64,000 nt of DNA from Peribacillus glennii (GCF_003429105.1 NZ_QVTD01000003.1:1-64000); one strand, 5' to 3'; counted from the first letter of the stretch, positions 8,022 through 15,865 are shown. Numbers and translations are program-made. The notes: generated from the letters alone by a model not told the origin.

Positions 8022-8042
8022 AGGAGATCTCTTTGGATCTCC
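8022..8042 (-). terminator. Intra-operon hairpin between tusA and yrkJ
   Basis: GGAGATC pairs with GATCTCC around a 6-base loop, followed on the minus strand by six T. It lies between two operon genes and looks like a partial terminator or attenuator that could lower exporter expression. Confidence 0.65.
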
Positions 8043-8050
8043 CCTGTGCT

Positions 8051-8278
8051 TTATCCTTTTTTAATCCAGAACTTCATGATGCCACCCTCGCCTTGAGTAT
8101 CCAACAACTCATGACCGCCAGATGCGGACCAGGCAGTCAGATCTGCGTTGGCTCCTTTATCCGTTACATGAACCTCTAATACTTGGCCCGATTGCAGCTC
8201 GTTCATCGCCTTTTTCGTCTTAACTATTGGCATCGGGCAAGCCATGCCCTTTGCATCCAACACTTTATCTGCATTCAT
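8051..8278 (-). CDS. yrkI: TusA-family sulfur carrier
   Basis: A 75-residue TusA fold with the catalytic motif KGMACPMPIVKTKKA (Cys14), GQVLEV and a Lys-rich C-terminus. TusA proteins carry persulfide sulfur between rhodaneses and dioxygenases. It follows the metallo-beta-lactamase gene by 46 bp and has an AAGGAG site. The same family occurs at 10634-10861 (nearly identical) and fused to rhodanese at 9606, so this locus has three TusA domains. Confidence 0.93.
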   Translation of the reverse strand: MNADKVLDAKGMACPMPIVKTKKAMNELQSGQVLEVHVTDKGANADLTAWSASGGHELLDTQGEGGIMKFWIKKG

Positions 8279-8324
8279 TTTTCTACTCTCCTTAAATGTG
8301 TAATGTGTCCCTGTAAACCTATTA

Positions 8325-9452
8325 TTATCTCACCGCACAGCGGTTAGGTCCGATTTCCATCTCGCGTTGCTGCTCTTCATCCGTAGTGATCTTTCCCATA
8401 TTGGTTTCACGGATTTCTTGATATGCGTTCGGCTGAGGTGGAAGGTTGCCCGTTACCATATTTCTGAACTCTTCTTCATCTGCAATGTTCAAACCATGAT
8501 TTTCCGCGAATAGTGTTCCTAATTTCTTCGCTACACTGCCGTCATCGTTCAATTCCTCGATGATCATGAAATGAGCCGGGAGCACAATCAGTTCTTCTGA
8601 AAGTTCTCTGTAACGCGTATATAGCGTTTCTCTTAGGTCCCCCACCCAGTCCTCAGCGAGTCCTGCCAAATCCGGTCTTCCTATGGAATCGATGAACAGG
8701 ATATCTCCGGAAAGCAGGTATTTTTCATCCACTACAAAAGAAGTGGAACCAATCGTGTGACCTGGTGAGTAAAGGGCATCAATGTTAATCTTTGTATTCC
8801 CAACGGTTACACTGTTGCCGTCCTCTAACGGCTGGTATTCGAATGTTACCTCCTTGGCATCTTTAGGCGGCAGCCAGTACATGGCATTTGTCTTCTCCGC
8901 AATCATTCTGCCGCCAGAAATGTGGTCAGCATGAAGGTGTGTATCAAATACATTCGTAATTTTTGCCCCGATACTGGCGGCGAATGTTGTGTATACTTCC
9001 GTCATACGGGTGGAATCGATGATTGCTGCCTCTCCATTAGAAACGACCATGTACGACAGACAGCCTTTCCCAATGCGGACAAATTGGTAAATCGCACCAC
9101 CATCTTTTAGTTCCCCAACTTTGACAGGTTCTAAATATTCACTCCACGCTTTCATTCCACCCTGCAGATAGGAAACTTCACGCCCTGCATCTGAGAGCAT
9201 TTCAGCCACCATGATGGATGAGCCTTCTTTCGCACAGACGACCAATACTTCTTTATTGCTAGGAATCTGATCAAGAATTTCTTCTACCCCGTCCAGAAGG
9301 TCAAAATATGGAATGTTTAGATGCTCAAACTGTTGTCCCTCGATCTTCCAATCTTGAAACGCATCCTGATTTCGTACATCCAAAATGAACAATTCCTGTT
9401 TATTAAATACTCGCTGTGTAATGTCTTTGGCCGTGATAATGTTTACTGCCAT
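8325..9452 (-). CDS. yrkH: Rhodanese-metallo-beta-lactamase fusion (persulfide dioxygenase type)
   Basis: The start at 9452 ([11 protein letters not shown]) follows a GGGGG site; an ATG further upstream would place the CstR operator inside the gene. The N-terminal rhodanese domain has DVRNQDAF and active-site loop CAKEGSS; the following metallo-beta-lactamase domain has [24 protein letters not shown] and PAHF, as in persulfide dioxygenases. It resembles B. subtilis YrkH and, with domains in different order, CstB of Staphylococcus. The expected role is oxidation of persulfides to thiosulfate or sulfite. Its own operator at 9457-9472 suggests CstR control. Confidence 0.92.
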   Translation of the reverse strand: MAVNIITAKDITQRVFNKQELFILDVRNQDAFQDWKIEGQQFEHLNIPYFDLLDGVEEILDQIPSNKEVLVVCAKEGSSIMVAEMLSDAGREVSYLQGGMKAWSEYLEPVKVGELKDGGAIYQFVRIGKGCLSYMVVSNGEAAIIDSTRMTEVYTTFAASIGAKITNVFDTHLHADHISGGRMIAEKTNAMYWLPPKDAKEVTFEYQPLEDGNSVTVGNTKINIDALYSPGHTIGSTSFVVDEKYLLSGDILFIDSIGRPDLAGLAEDWVGDLRETLYTRYRELSEELIVLPAHFMIIEELNDDGSVAKKLGTLFAENHGLNIADEEEFRNMVTGNLPPQPNAYQEIRETNMGKITTDEEQQREMEIGPNRCAVR

Positions 9453-9456
9453 GTTA

Positions 9457-9472
9457 ATACCCCCTAAGGTAT
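9457..9472 (-). promoter_or_regulatory. CstR operator upstream of yrkH
   Basis: ATACCCCCTAAGGTAT is the CstR-type ATACC-N-GGTAT palindrome and overlaps the ribosome-binding site region of yrkH, so repression there is expected. Confidence 0.8.
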
Positions 9473-9605
9473 ATTTGTTGGTAAAAAAAATTATCTGATT
9501 AAACGTCAATCTTGTGTGACTTTATGCAACGCGACTGTAGTACGTAATTTTGGAAATAAGGGGGATTGAATCAAAGAACGACCCAATTCCCTATGAATAA
9601 ATTGA

Positions 9606-10187
9606 TTAGATATTACAGTTCATGCTAACAGTATCCCCTGACCACTTACTCATGCCGGGCATGACATTGACCACTTTAGTAAATCCATTGGCTGTTAACT
9701 TTTGTGACGCAAAGTCACTGCGGCTGCCTGTACGGCATATAACAAATATTTCATCTTCTTTGTTAAGTTCGTGTAGACGGCGGTCTAATTCACCTAATGG
9801 AATAGAGATCGAATTAGGAATATGGTTAAACGCATACTCTGCTTCTTCCCTTACATCCAGAACCACGATATTCCCATTGGACGTTAATTTTGCTTGAAGG
9901 TCATCATTGTTGATGAAGTGAGGATGCTTCTTTTCCGCTGCTTCTTCATCAGATGTTTTTCTGAGGTAGTGCTTCAGGATTTCTCCTTCTTCAATTGTGC
10001 CCAAATATTGATGCCCTGTACTCTCAGCCCATGCTTTTATGTCTGCCTTGGAACCTTTATCAGTAGCTTGAACCTCCAAGACTTGGCCTCCCTCTAACTG
10101 AGTCATTGCCTTTTTGGTTTTCACTATCGGCATTGGACAAGCAAGTCCTTTTGCATCCAATGTGACATTTGATTTAATAATATCCAT
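9606..10187 (-). CDS. yrkF: TusA-rhodanese two-domain sulfurtransferase
   Basis: Residues 1-75 form a TusA domain (KGLACPMPIVKTKKA, Cys17) and residues ~95-190 a rhodanese domain (VVLDVREEAEYAFNHIPN; active-site loop CRTGSRS with Cys151; GMSKWSGD). This matches B. subtilis YrkF and resembles CstA. Carrying donor and acceptor cysteines in one chain suggests sulfur relay from persulfide to a partner. It lies 55 bp downstream of the next rhodanese gene and has an AGGAGG-type site. Confidence 0.92.
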   Translation of the reverse strand: MDIIKSNVTLDAKGLACPMPIVKTKKAMTQLEGGQVLEVQATDKGSKADIKAWAESTGHQYLGTIEEGEILKHYLRKTSDEEAAEKKHPHFINNDDLQAKLTSNGNIVVLDVREEAEYAFNHIPNSISIPLGELDRRLHELNKEDEIFVICRTGSRSDFASQKLTANGFTKVVNVMPGMSKWSGDTVSMNCNI

Positions 10188-10241
10188 GAGAAGCCCTCCT
10201 TCAGATTATACCGCTATGGGTATTACACATAACAAAATTTA

Positions 10242-10538
10242 TTATACGGTTTCTCCTTCCCATGCGAGCATTCCGCCCGTCATGTTTATCACCGTAAAAC
10301 CATGGTTTTCTAAGAATTGACATGCTTTTCCACTTCTTCCCCTCGAACGGCAGACCATAATATATTCCTTGGACTTGTCCAGCTCGTTCATCTTGAATTC
10401 AAGCAAACCTAAAGGAATATTAACCACACCTGGAATCTTTACTTCAGCTACTTCTTTAACCTCTCTCACATCTATGATGATAAGGGAAGTACCTTGCTCT
10501 ACCAATTCTTGAACTTCTTTTGCTGTGATGGTTTCCAT
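10242..10538 (-). CDS. Single-domain rhodanese
   Basis: 98 residues with the rhodanese pattern IIIDVREVKEVAEVKIPG, active-site loop CRSRGRS (Cys63), and GGMLAWEGE at the end. It transfers sulfane sulfur through a cysteine persulfide. Just upstream, at 10562-10609, lies the severed tail of another rhodanese, so the gene originally followed that one by 24 bp in one operon. After the inversion described below its original upstream promoter is gone. Confidence 0.9.
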   Translation of the reverse strand: METITAKEVQELVEQGTSLIIIDVREVKEVAEVKIPGVVNIPLGLLEFKMNELDKSKEYIMVCRSRGRSGKACQFLENHGFTVINMTGGMLAWEGETV

Positions 10539-10561
10539 TTTTATTTTATCCTTTCTCTTTA

Positions 10562-10609
10562 TTATCTCCAGGCGTTCATGCCGCCCTTTACATTACTGAC
10601 TCGATGGTA
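10562..10609 (-). pseudogene. Severed C-terminal tail of the membrane rhodanese
   Basis: On the minus strand this reads YHRVSNVKGGMNAWR and stop, the standard rhodanese end. It has no start of its own. Joined to the truncated rhodanese at 11439-11771 after its residue KKG it restores an uninterrupted protein (LTKKG + YHRVSNVKGG), showing the two pieces were one gene before an inversion. Confidence 0.85.
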
Positions 10610-10633
10610 TAATTAATAAGGAGGAAAAACAGC

Positions 10634-10861
10634 ATGAATGCAGCGAAAATCTTAGACGCAAAAGGGCTGGCTTGTCCTATGCCGATCGTCAAAACAAAAA
10701 AAGCCATAAATGAACTGGAATCAGGTCAGGTATTAGAAGTGCATGCAACCGATAAAGGGGCGAAAGCGGATATGACCGCCTGGGCCAAATCCACAGGCCA
10801 TGAGCTTGTAAGACACGAAGAAGAAAATGATGTCCTGAAGTTCTGGATCAAAAAAGGATAA
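10634..10861 (+). CDS. TusA-family sulfur carrier, second copy
   Basis: 75 residues, nearly identical to the copy at 8051-8278 except for a few substitutions (Cys14 in KGLACPMPIVKTKKA; GQVLEVHATDKGAKADM). AAGGAGG lies 8 bases before the ATG and a TATAAT lies 20 bp upstream. Today it points away from the rest of the operon; reversing the inverted block would place it first in the minus-strand operon. Confidence 0.92.
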   Translation: MNAAKILDAKGLACPMPIVKTKKAINELESGQVLEVHATDKGAKADMTAWAKSTGHELVRHEEENDVLKFWIKKG

Positions 10862-10878
10862 TTTTTTTGCTTTTAAAT

Positions 10879-10894
10879 ATACCCCACCGGGTAC
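10879..10894 (+). promoter_or_regulatory. CstR operator upstream of dsrE
   Basis: ATACCCCACCGGGTAC fits the CstR palindrome with one mismatch. It lies between the second tusA gene and the DsrE-family gene, right before the GAGGAGG site. Confidence 0.7.
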
Positions 10895-10912
10895 TGATGA
10901 GGAGGAATTAGA

Positions 10913-11392
10913 GTGTCTGACAAAAAGAAAACGACCATTGTATTGTTCAGCGGGGATTACGATAAAGCAATGGCTGCCTACATCATTGCGAATGGTGCTG
11001 CAGCCTATGACCATGAGGTAACCATTTTTCATACATTCTGGGGATTGAATGCGATACGCAAGGATGAACCTATTACATTAAAAAAAGGATTCCTGGAAAA
11101 AATGTTTTCAAAAATGATGCCGCGTGGAGCAGACAAGATGGGACTATCCAAGATGAATTTCGCTGGCATGGGACCTCAGATGATCAAACACGTTATTAAA
11201 AAACATAACGCCATGACCTTGCCGCAGCTCATTGAGATGGCTCAGGAACAAGAAATCAAGCTGGTCGCCTGCACCATGACCATGGACTTATTGGGCCTTC
11301 AGGAAAAGGAATTGCTGGATAACATTGAATATGCCGGTGTTGCTGCGTACCTAGGGGATGCTGAAGAGGGCAATGTGAACTTATTTATCTAA
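10913..11392 (+). CDS. yrkE: DsrE-family protein
   Basis: GTG start with GAGGAGG 7-8 bases upstream. The 159-residue protein has the DsrE/F fold pattern: VLFSGDYDKAMAAYIIANGAA, HTFWGLNAIRK, and LVACTMTMDLLGL, in which the cysteine is the likely persulfide carrier. It corresponds to B. subtilis YrkE. DsrE proteins take sulfur from TusA. It lies within the inverted block, between tusA and the truncated rhodanese. Confidence 0.9.
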   Translation: MSDKKKTTIVLFSGDYDKAMAAYIIANGAAAYDHEVTIFHTFWGLNAIRKDEPITLKKGFLEKMFSKMMPRGADKMGLSKMNFAGMGPQMIKHVIKKHNAMTLPQLIEMAQEQEIKLVACTMTMDLLGLQEKELLDNIEYAGVAAYLGDAEEGNVNLFI

Positions 11393-11438
11393 AAAATAGA
11401 GGGGACCCCATAAGGTCCTTGGCTTTAGGAGGCTTGGG

Positions 11439-11771
11439 ATGGAGTACCTGAATTATGTATTGATCGGACTCGCCATTTTCTTTTTATTGCAGCGTTTGCT
11501 TCCTGTTAGAGGAGTAAAACAAATCACGATATCCGCATTGAAAAGTGAGCTTGCCGACCGAAACAAGCAATTCATTGACGTACGTACAACTGGGGAATTT
11601 AAAACGAATCACATTAAGGGGTTCAAAAACATTCCGCTACATGAACTCTCCGGGAAAACGAACCTGTTATCAAAAGAAAAGGAAGTCATATTGATTTGCC
11701 AGAGCGGCATGCGAAGCAATAAAGCAAGCAAGTTATTGACAAAAAAGGGGGTATGGGTATATATTTTCTAA
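11439..11771 (+). pseudogene. Membrane-anchored rhodanese, C-terminus lost by inversion
   Basis: One N-terminal span (YVLIGLAIFFLLQRLLP) is followed by a rhodanese domain (QFIDVRTTGEFKTNHIKG; loop CQSGMRS). The normal end (NVKGGMNAW) is absent; after LLTKKG eight unrelated residues (VWVYIF at the end) lead to a stop. The missing end lies on the opposite strand at 10562-10609. AGGAGG precedes the ATG. The catalytic loop is intact, but without the last strand and helix the fold is probably compromised. Confidence 0.88.
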
Positions 11772-11789
11772 AAAAAGAAAGGACCAATA

Positions 11790-11805
11790 ATACCCCTAAG
11801 GGTAT
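11790..11805. promoter_or_regulatory. CstR operator stranded between convergent genes
   Basis: ATACCCCTAAGGGTAT is a perfect CstR palindrome. At present it lies between the 3' ends of two converging genes, where an operator has no obvious use. If the block 10.61-11.75 kb is turned back it lies upstream of tusA-dsrE-rhodanese, facing the whole minus-strand operon. Confidence 0.85.
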
Positions 11806-11844
11806 ATTACAGAATACAATCCGGGATGTCAATCCCTAAATTGT

Positions 11845-12105
11845 TTACCTGCTCTTCACCAGTAAATTGACCGCTTCTTTTACAAATTCATCCGCATCTT
11901 GTCCTTTTTCAGTAGCTTCACGTACACATTCAACCAAATTGGAGCTGACAACAAGTCCTAAAGTGCGATCGATGGCCGTTCTCGCAGCCGAAAGTTGAGT
12001 GACTACATCCTTGCAGTCCTTTTTTTCTTCCATCATCTTTAGAATCCCTCTCAGTTGCCCCTCAATACGCTTGACTCTATTCTTGATTTGATCATCGTAA
12101 TACAT
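11845..12105 (-). CDS. cstR: CstR-type persulfide-sensing repressor
   Basis: 86-residue CsoR-fold protein (RIEGQLRGILKMMEE; KDCKDVVTQLSAARTAIDRT). Cys31 and Cys60 are kept, but the copper ligand histidine of CsoR is replaced by Asn56, which is the CstR pattern: the cysteines react with persulfides or polysulfides and release DNA. AAGGGAGG precedes the ATG. It is second in a short operon behind a rhodanese-like gene with a CstR operator at 12520-12535, so it probably represses itself. At least four matching operators lie within 3.1 kb. Confidence 0.9.
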   Translation of the reverse strand: MYYDDQIKNRVKRIEGQLRGILKMMEEKKDCKDVVTQLSAARTAIDRTLGLVVSSNLVECVREATEKGQDADEFVKEAVNLLVKSR

Positions 12106-12129
12106 CTGGTAATCCTCCCTTTAAGCACT

Positions 12130-12462
12130 TTATTTAACGCACGTATATGCAGTCACCTTAAATCCATTTTCCCGCATCATCCTAATTCCAAGGTTTCTTT
12201 CCAGTTTATCAGAAACAATCAGATGGACATTCTTGCTGGTGATACCCCCTATTTCGCGTTTTAGGTAGGCTACAGGCAAGGGCATGGCCCCTCCTACTGG
12301 ATTTTTAGCAGATATATGATAATCCCTTAGATCCACAATGGCTACCTTTTGGGCTGAATCTGAATATTCCGGAACTCTCGATGGAACTCCTGGGACCGGG
12401 ACATATCTTCTATATATCAAAACCAATAAAATAAGGAGAATGAATAAAAACGGATAGTACAT
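12130..12462 (-). CDS. Membrane-anchored rhodanese-like protein without the active cysteine
   Basis: One N-terminal span (YYPFLFILLILLVLIYRR), then a short rhodanese-like domain (VAIVDLRDYHISAKNPVG; VAYLKREIGG; LIVSDKLERNLGIRMM). The position of the catalytic cysteine loop holds SDKLERN, so it cannot form a persulfide there; the only cysteine is near the C-terminus (YTCVK). GGGAG precedes the ATG, and the gene is 24 bp ahead of cstR behind a CstR operator. A scaffolding or sensing role is possible; catalysis is unlikely. Confidence 0.75.
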   Translation of the reverse strand: MYYPFLFILLILLVLIYRRYVPVPGVPSRVPEYSDSAQKVAIVDLRDYHISAKNPVGGAMPLPVAYLKREIGGITSKNVHLIVSDKLERNLGIRMMRENGFKVTAYTCVK

Positions 12463-12519
12463 GTGATATCAACTCCCTAATCATATATAATTAAGGACAA
12501 GATGTTATGCACTAACTAT

Positions 12520-12535
12520 ATACCCTGTGGGGTAT
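12520..12535 (-). promoter_or_regulatory. CstR operator of the rhodanese-like/cstR operon
   Basis: ATACCCTGTGGGGTAT is a perfect 6-4-6 CstR palindrome about 60 bp upstream of the rhodanese-like gene, in the promoter region. Confidence 0.85.
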
Positions 12536-12575
12536 AATGTCAACAACCGGATTCTCATATTATACCCAAACTGAA

Positions 12576-12600
12576 AAAAGGACTCTAAAAGTCCTTTCTT
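12576..12600. terminator. Bidirectional terminator
   Basis: AAGGACT and AGTCCTT pair around a 4-base loop, flanked by A- and T-rich runs. It separates the cstR operon from the decayed sequence to its right. Confidence 0.65.
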
Positions 12601-12628
12601 ACGGAACTAGACGCTCCACTATTACTAT

Positions 12629-12815
12629 CTAACTGCACACCGGGGGGCCAATCTCCATCTCTCTCTCTTCGAGCATCCACTGCTGGAGTGATTTTTCCCA
12701 TATTAGCCTGCCTTTATTTGTTCGTATGAGGTTAGCTGTGGGGGCAGATTTTCTGTTACTGTTTTTTGAAACGTCTCCTCACTATCAATGTTCAGGAAAC
12801 TTTTACTCTCCAAGG
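12629..12815 (-). pseudogene. 3' remnant of a second rhodanese/metallo-beta-lactamase gene
   Basis: The minus strand encodes, across at least two frameshifts, NIDSEETFQKTVTENLPPQ, ANMGKITPA and REMEIGPPVCS, closely following the C-terminus of YrkH at 8325 (ending [11 protein letters not shown]). Only the last ~60 residues remain, without catalytic motifs. The locus therefore once held two such genes. Confidence 0.8.
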
Positions 12816-12844
12816 TAGTCTTACTTTTTGTTAAACACTCGTTT

Positions 12845-13237
12845 TTATACACTCTTATCTATACACGAGAGCAATCGTCTTTCAATGTCCACTGCGATTT
12901 CTTGTAGAGCAGGCTCATCCAGCATACTAATCAGTGCAGTAGGTTTCGGCAGGCCAATCTTCGTCTGTTCGGCATCCTTGTAGACTACAATCTTGTACGG
13001 CAAAAAATAGCCAACGAGTTTGTTTTCCTTGAGCACCCGCTCAGCCTCTTTTGGATTGCACACCTCCAGCACTACAAATTCTTCGTCCAGTTGGAAGCCT
13101 TTTTCCGCCAGTTTGTCCTTTATATCGAATTTCCATAACACACCAAACTTTCCTTGCTGCAGGCTGCTTTCCAGTGCATCAATTGCGTCTGAAATCGTTT
13201 TGCCAGTACTTACTGTATTTATCCATATGTTTTGAAT
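12845..13237 (-). pseudogene. DUF302 protein, start codon apparently lost
   Basis: The 98 residues from the GTG at 13141 contain the DUF302 core (VLWKFDIKDKLAEKGF, VLEVCNPKEAERVL, LVGYFLPYKIVVY, GLPKPTALISM). The frame is open for another ~32 codons upstream and encodes the expected N-terminus (STGKTISDAIDALESSLQQ), but no ATG, GTG or TTG with a ribosome-binding site precedes it. DUF302 genes often accompany sulfur-stress loci; the function is unknown. An uncommon start codon or a recent start loss are the two explanations. Confidence 0.75.
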
Positions 13238-13357
13238 AATCTATGTAATGTATACTGCAGTGTTCGCCGACAGCACACAAAAAAATCAGAGATTAAAAAG
13301 AAACTCTCACGACTTCTGAATTTCTGAATCATAATGAGGTTGTGTTAACTGGTTTTC

Positions 13358-13411
13358 TCCTTAACTACCCTGCCCCTTTAGTCAAATAAGAAAAACCACC
13401 TTGTTGGTGGC
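13358..13411 (-). repeat. Cassette-end element, copy c
   Basis: On the minus strand a perfect terminator hairpin (GCCACC / GGTGG) with TTTTTCTT is followed by the second module (AGGGGCAGGGTAG). It starts directly at the stop codon of the gene ending at 13412; the first module is reduced to CTTGA. Confidence 0.75.
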
Positions 13412-13702
13412 TCAAGCAGAAACAGTATTACTGTAAGGCTGATTCCAAAATAATGTAGAGGCAGCTGGAAGTATAACTGAAAACAAAAGAACAACTAAGT
13501 TAACCACAAACCCTACTATTTTTATGGCCCCTTTTTTACTTAAAAGTACTGCTGTTAATCTAGTTAAAGGCAGAATAACGGAAAAGAAGATTATTACTGG
13601 GTCAGAAAATGCACTTTCATCAAAAACCATATCCCGAAGATTATAGTTGAAATTAAAAATATTCCAACTGACAATACACTTAATTTTTCCAATGATATCC
13701 AC
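13412..13702 (-). CDS. Small membrane protein, unknown
   Basis: 96 residues with two strong membrane spans (VIIFFSVILPLTRLTAVLL and IVGFVVNLVVLLFSVILP). The GTG start has only a weak ribosome-binding site. The stop codon overlaps cassette-end element c, as in other genes of this region. No family recognised. Confidence 0.5.
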   Translation of the reverse strand: MDIIGKIKCIVSWNIFNFNYNLRDMVFDESAFSDPVIIFFSVILPLTRLTAVLLSKKGAIKIVGFVVNLVVLLFSVILPAASTLFWNQPYSNTVSA

Positions 13703-13767
13703 CTTTTCTATCTAATATAAAATATATAACAAAAAATCCCTTTATTTACCTTTTATTAATGCATTTC

Positions 13768-13835
13768 TTCTTCAACTAACCTGCCCCGTTAGTGAAACAA
13801 GAGAAGCTGCCACAATGACAGCTCCTTTGTTACCC
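13768..13835 (-). repeat. Cassette-end element, copy d
   Basis: The minus strand has the hairpin AGCTGTCA / TGGCAGCT with a T-rich tail and then CTAACGGGGCAGGTTAG. The first module is not recognisable. Confidence 0.75.
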
Positions 13836-13903
13836 CGTAAATTCGTAAAATAGCCACCTTTATATGTAAGAAAAGCTGCCCAAAAACAGATAGGTGAAAT
13901 TGT

Positions 13904-14167
13904 CTCGCTGGAAAGAGCAGGATCAATTGGCAGAATCGTTCCACCGTGGTAAGGGGAAAAGGTGGTAAGGAAAGGGAAGTGTATTTCAGCACCCGCTGCG
14001 GAATTTGGCTAAAACGCTATCTTGAGGAACGGCATGATGGAGATCCGGCCATTTTTGTCACCGAGCGGGACCCGCATCGGATGAGTATCGCCCAGATGAG
14101 ATACATTATAAGACGGATTTCAGACCGTGCCATGATCAATAAAACGATTCATCCGCACCGCACTTAG
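13904..14167 (+). pseudogene. Tyrosine recombinase fragment
   Basis: The frame encodes a middle piece of a phage-type integrase: INWQNRSTVVRGKGGKERE, STRCGIWLKRYLEER, PAIFVTERDPHRMS and IHPHRT, stopping just where the catalytic HxLRH box should follow. No start, no N-terminal arm and no catalytic tyrosine remain. It is the only recombinase trace in the element-rich region. XerC/D-like, phage and integron integrases share this segment, so the subtype cannot be told. Confidence 0.75.
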
Positions 14168-14398
14168 AAATAAAAACTTTGAAATTTTTTCTTTTAAAAA
14201 TCTTATAATGGCACAGGTTTCACACCATTTTACCATATATTCGAATTTTCAATTTAATTCCGGGTCGCAAAAAGAAAGGAACCGCCGCAGCGATCCTGTG
14301 ATGTTCTATATGCTGTTTGGTAATACCTGTCACCTATGATTATGGTTCGCACTGCTTCGACTACTTTTTAGCTAACTTACCCATTATGGAGACAACAA

Positions 14399-15232
14399 TT
14401 ACCCAATATCTTCTAGAGCTTGTTGAAGTGTGGCGTAAGTTTTAATACTCGGAAAATTGATGCCTGAGTTGATAATTTTTGATACTAAATCCGTTCTAAT
14501 CCCTGTAAACACCGCATTAATCCCTAGCAACCTAAGAACATCATATATTGTAAAGATTCGAGCCGCAGTTTCGGTATCGATAGAGGCAATGGATGAGAAG
14601 TCAATAATAACACATTCAATTTTCAACTCAGTGACTCTGGGTATTACTCTATTCATAATAAATTCACTTTTTTCTACATCAATATCTCCAATTATCGGGA
14701 GAACCGCGATACCATTTTGTATAGGGATTATGGGTGAAGATAGTTCTCTGATCTTCTGGTCCTGCTTTTCTTTGGTTTCTTTTGTTATTCTCTCTCGCTT
14801 AAGAATAGTTTCAGTAATACTTAAATCGAGAAAGTAACTTAATCTACTGGTAACAGTGATAACTTCCTCAGTAGTTAGTCCATGGTCAATGCATAATTGA
14901 GACAAAATTTTTATTAATAGCTGTCTAGTTTCCGCATAGGGTTTTATAAGACTCGATAATTCCTCAATATATTGAGCATCTTCCGGTGTTTCCTGTTTGA
15001 TGAGCCATTCAATGAATCTAGGTTCAACCTCTTCATTCGAAAATTTAAGCGTAATCCCTAAAAATTTAAGAAATTCAGCATTAGTATCAATTGATTTATC
15101 TATTATTTCTTGTGGTAATGTTATTTCTAACTTACTCAAATTATAATTAACAATTTCCCTGCTTATTGATTCAGCACGCTTACTTAAAAAATGTGCGAAT
15201 TCTTTAATTGAATTTACCTTTTCAAAACCCAT
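14399..15232 (-). CDS. RsbR-like stressosome STAS protein
   Basis: 277 residues: an N-terminal helical sensor part (about 1-160) and a C-terminal STAS domain (about 165-275: SSPIIPIQNGIAVLPIIGDID, CVIIDFSSIASIDTETAARI, VFTGIRTDLVSKIINSG, YATLQQALEDIG). This arrangement is that of the RsbR co-antagonists, which with RsbS form the stressosome and release the kinase RsbT under stress. Ser/Thr residues are present in the loop where RsbR is phosphorylated (DFSSIASIDT). No rsbS or rsbT gene lies nearby. AGGAG is 11 bases before the ATG. Confidence 0.88.
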   Translation of the reverse strand: MGFEKVNSIKEFAHFLSKRAESISREIVNYNLSKLEITLPQEIIDKSIDTNAEFLKFLGITLKFSNEEVEPRFIEWLIKQETPEDAQYIEELSSLIKPYAETRQLLIKILSQLCIDHGLTTEEVITVTSRLSYFLDLSITETILKRERITKETKEKQDQKIRELSSPIIPIQNGIAVLPIIGDIDVEKSEFIMNRVIPRVTELKIECVIIDFSSIASIDTETAARIFTIYDVLRLLGINAVFTGIRTDLVSKIINSGINFPSIKTYATLQQALEDIG

Positions 15233-15310
15233 AGAGCATTACTCCTAAGTGTCTAATTTTTTCTTAAGTATATTGGTTGCAAGCACACTTGTCTATCAGC
15301 TATAAATAAC

Positions 15311-15445
15311 AGAATAAATCAAAAAGGTAATCCATTTAAAGGTCATGAAGTATCTCGTAAAATTCTTACCGAGTTGATTGTTAAATTAGCTGAAACACCA
15401 GGAGTGAAAGTTGGTCGGAGTGTAGGAGTGAACAAACCCGAATAA
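15311..15445 (+). pseudogene. Unidentified C-terminal ORF fragment
   Basis: An open frame without a start reads FKGHEVSRKILTELIVKL then GVKVGRSVGVNKPE and stops. The composition looks like real protein but I recognise no family. The remainder of 15233-15865 holds only cassette-end elements e and f. Confidence 0.3.
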
Positions 15446-15534
15446 AGGCTTTAAGTAGATAATGTGTCTAAACAGCTAAATGTTAAATTGAAAAGAAAGC
15501 TGATTTTCCTATTGACTTTGTGAAAAAATGCACT

Positions 15535-15626
15535 TAATCTAAGCTGCCCCTTTAGCACAATAAGGAAAAGCTGGAGAGATACAACTCTGGATCTTCGGCT
15601 CTTGCACCCTTTAATTTTTCACAAAT
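15535..15626 (-). repeat. Cassette-end element, copy e
   Basis: Complete but divergent copy: on the minus strand GTGAAAAATTAAAGGGTGCAAGAGCCGAAGATCC, a stem AGTTGTATCTCTCCAGCT-type with T-rich tail, then CTAAAGGGGCAGCTTAG. It lies downstream of the small secreted-protein gene. Confidence 0.65.
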
Positions 15627-15708
15627 TCCTCTTTTTACATAGCTATGTTAAATAATATTGTTGATAATGTTCATAAAACAAGTACCCGATTTGGGGGCCT
15701 TGTTTTAA

Positions 15709-15746
15709 ATCCTTATTGAAGATTAGCACCCTTTAGTTGAAGAAGT
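15709..15746 (-). repeat. Cassette-end element, partial copy f
   Basis: The first module (TTCAACTAAAGGGTGCTAA on the minus strand) is present without the rest. It lies between copy e and the gene it would belong to. Confidence 0.5.
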
Positions 15747-15865
15747 TAAATCACTTTAAATTTCCTACCTCCATTTATTGATCAAACAAGGTAGAACTAA
15801 ATCAGTTCTTACCTAACATTGATTTCTTTACCGCTTTCATCGAATAACTTAAACGTTAAACCCAT

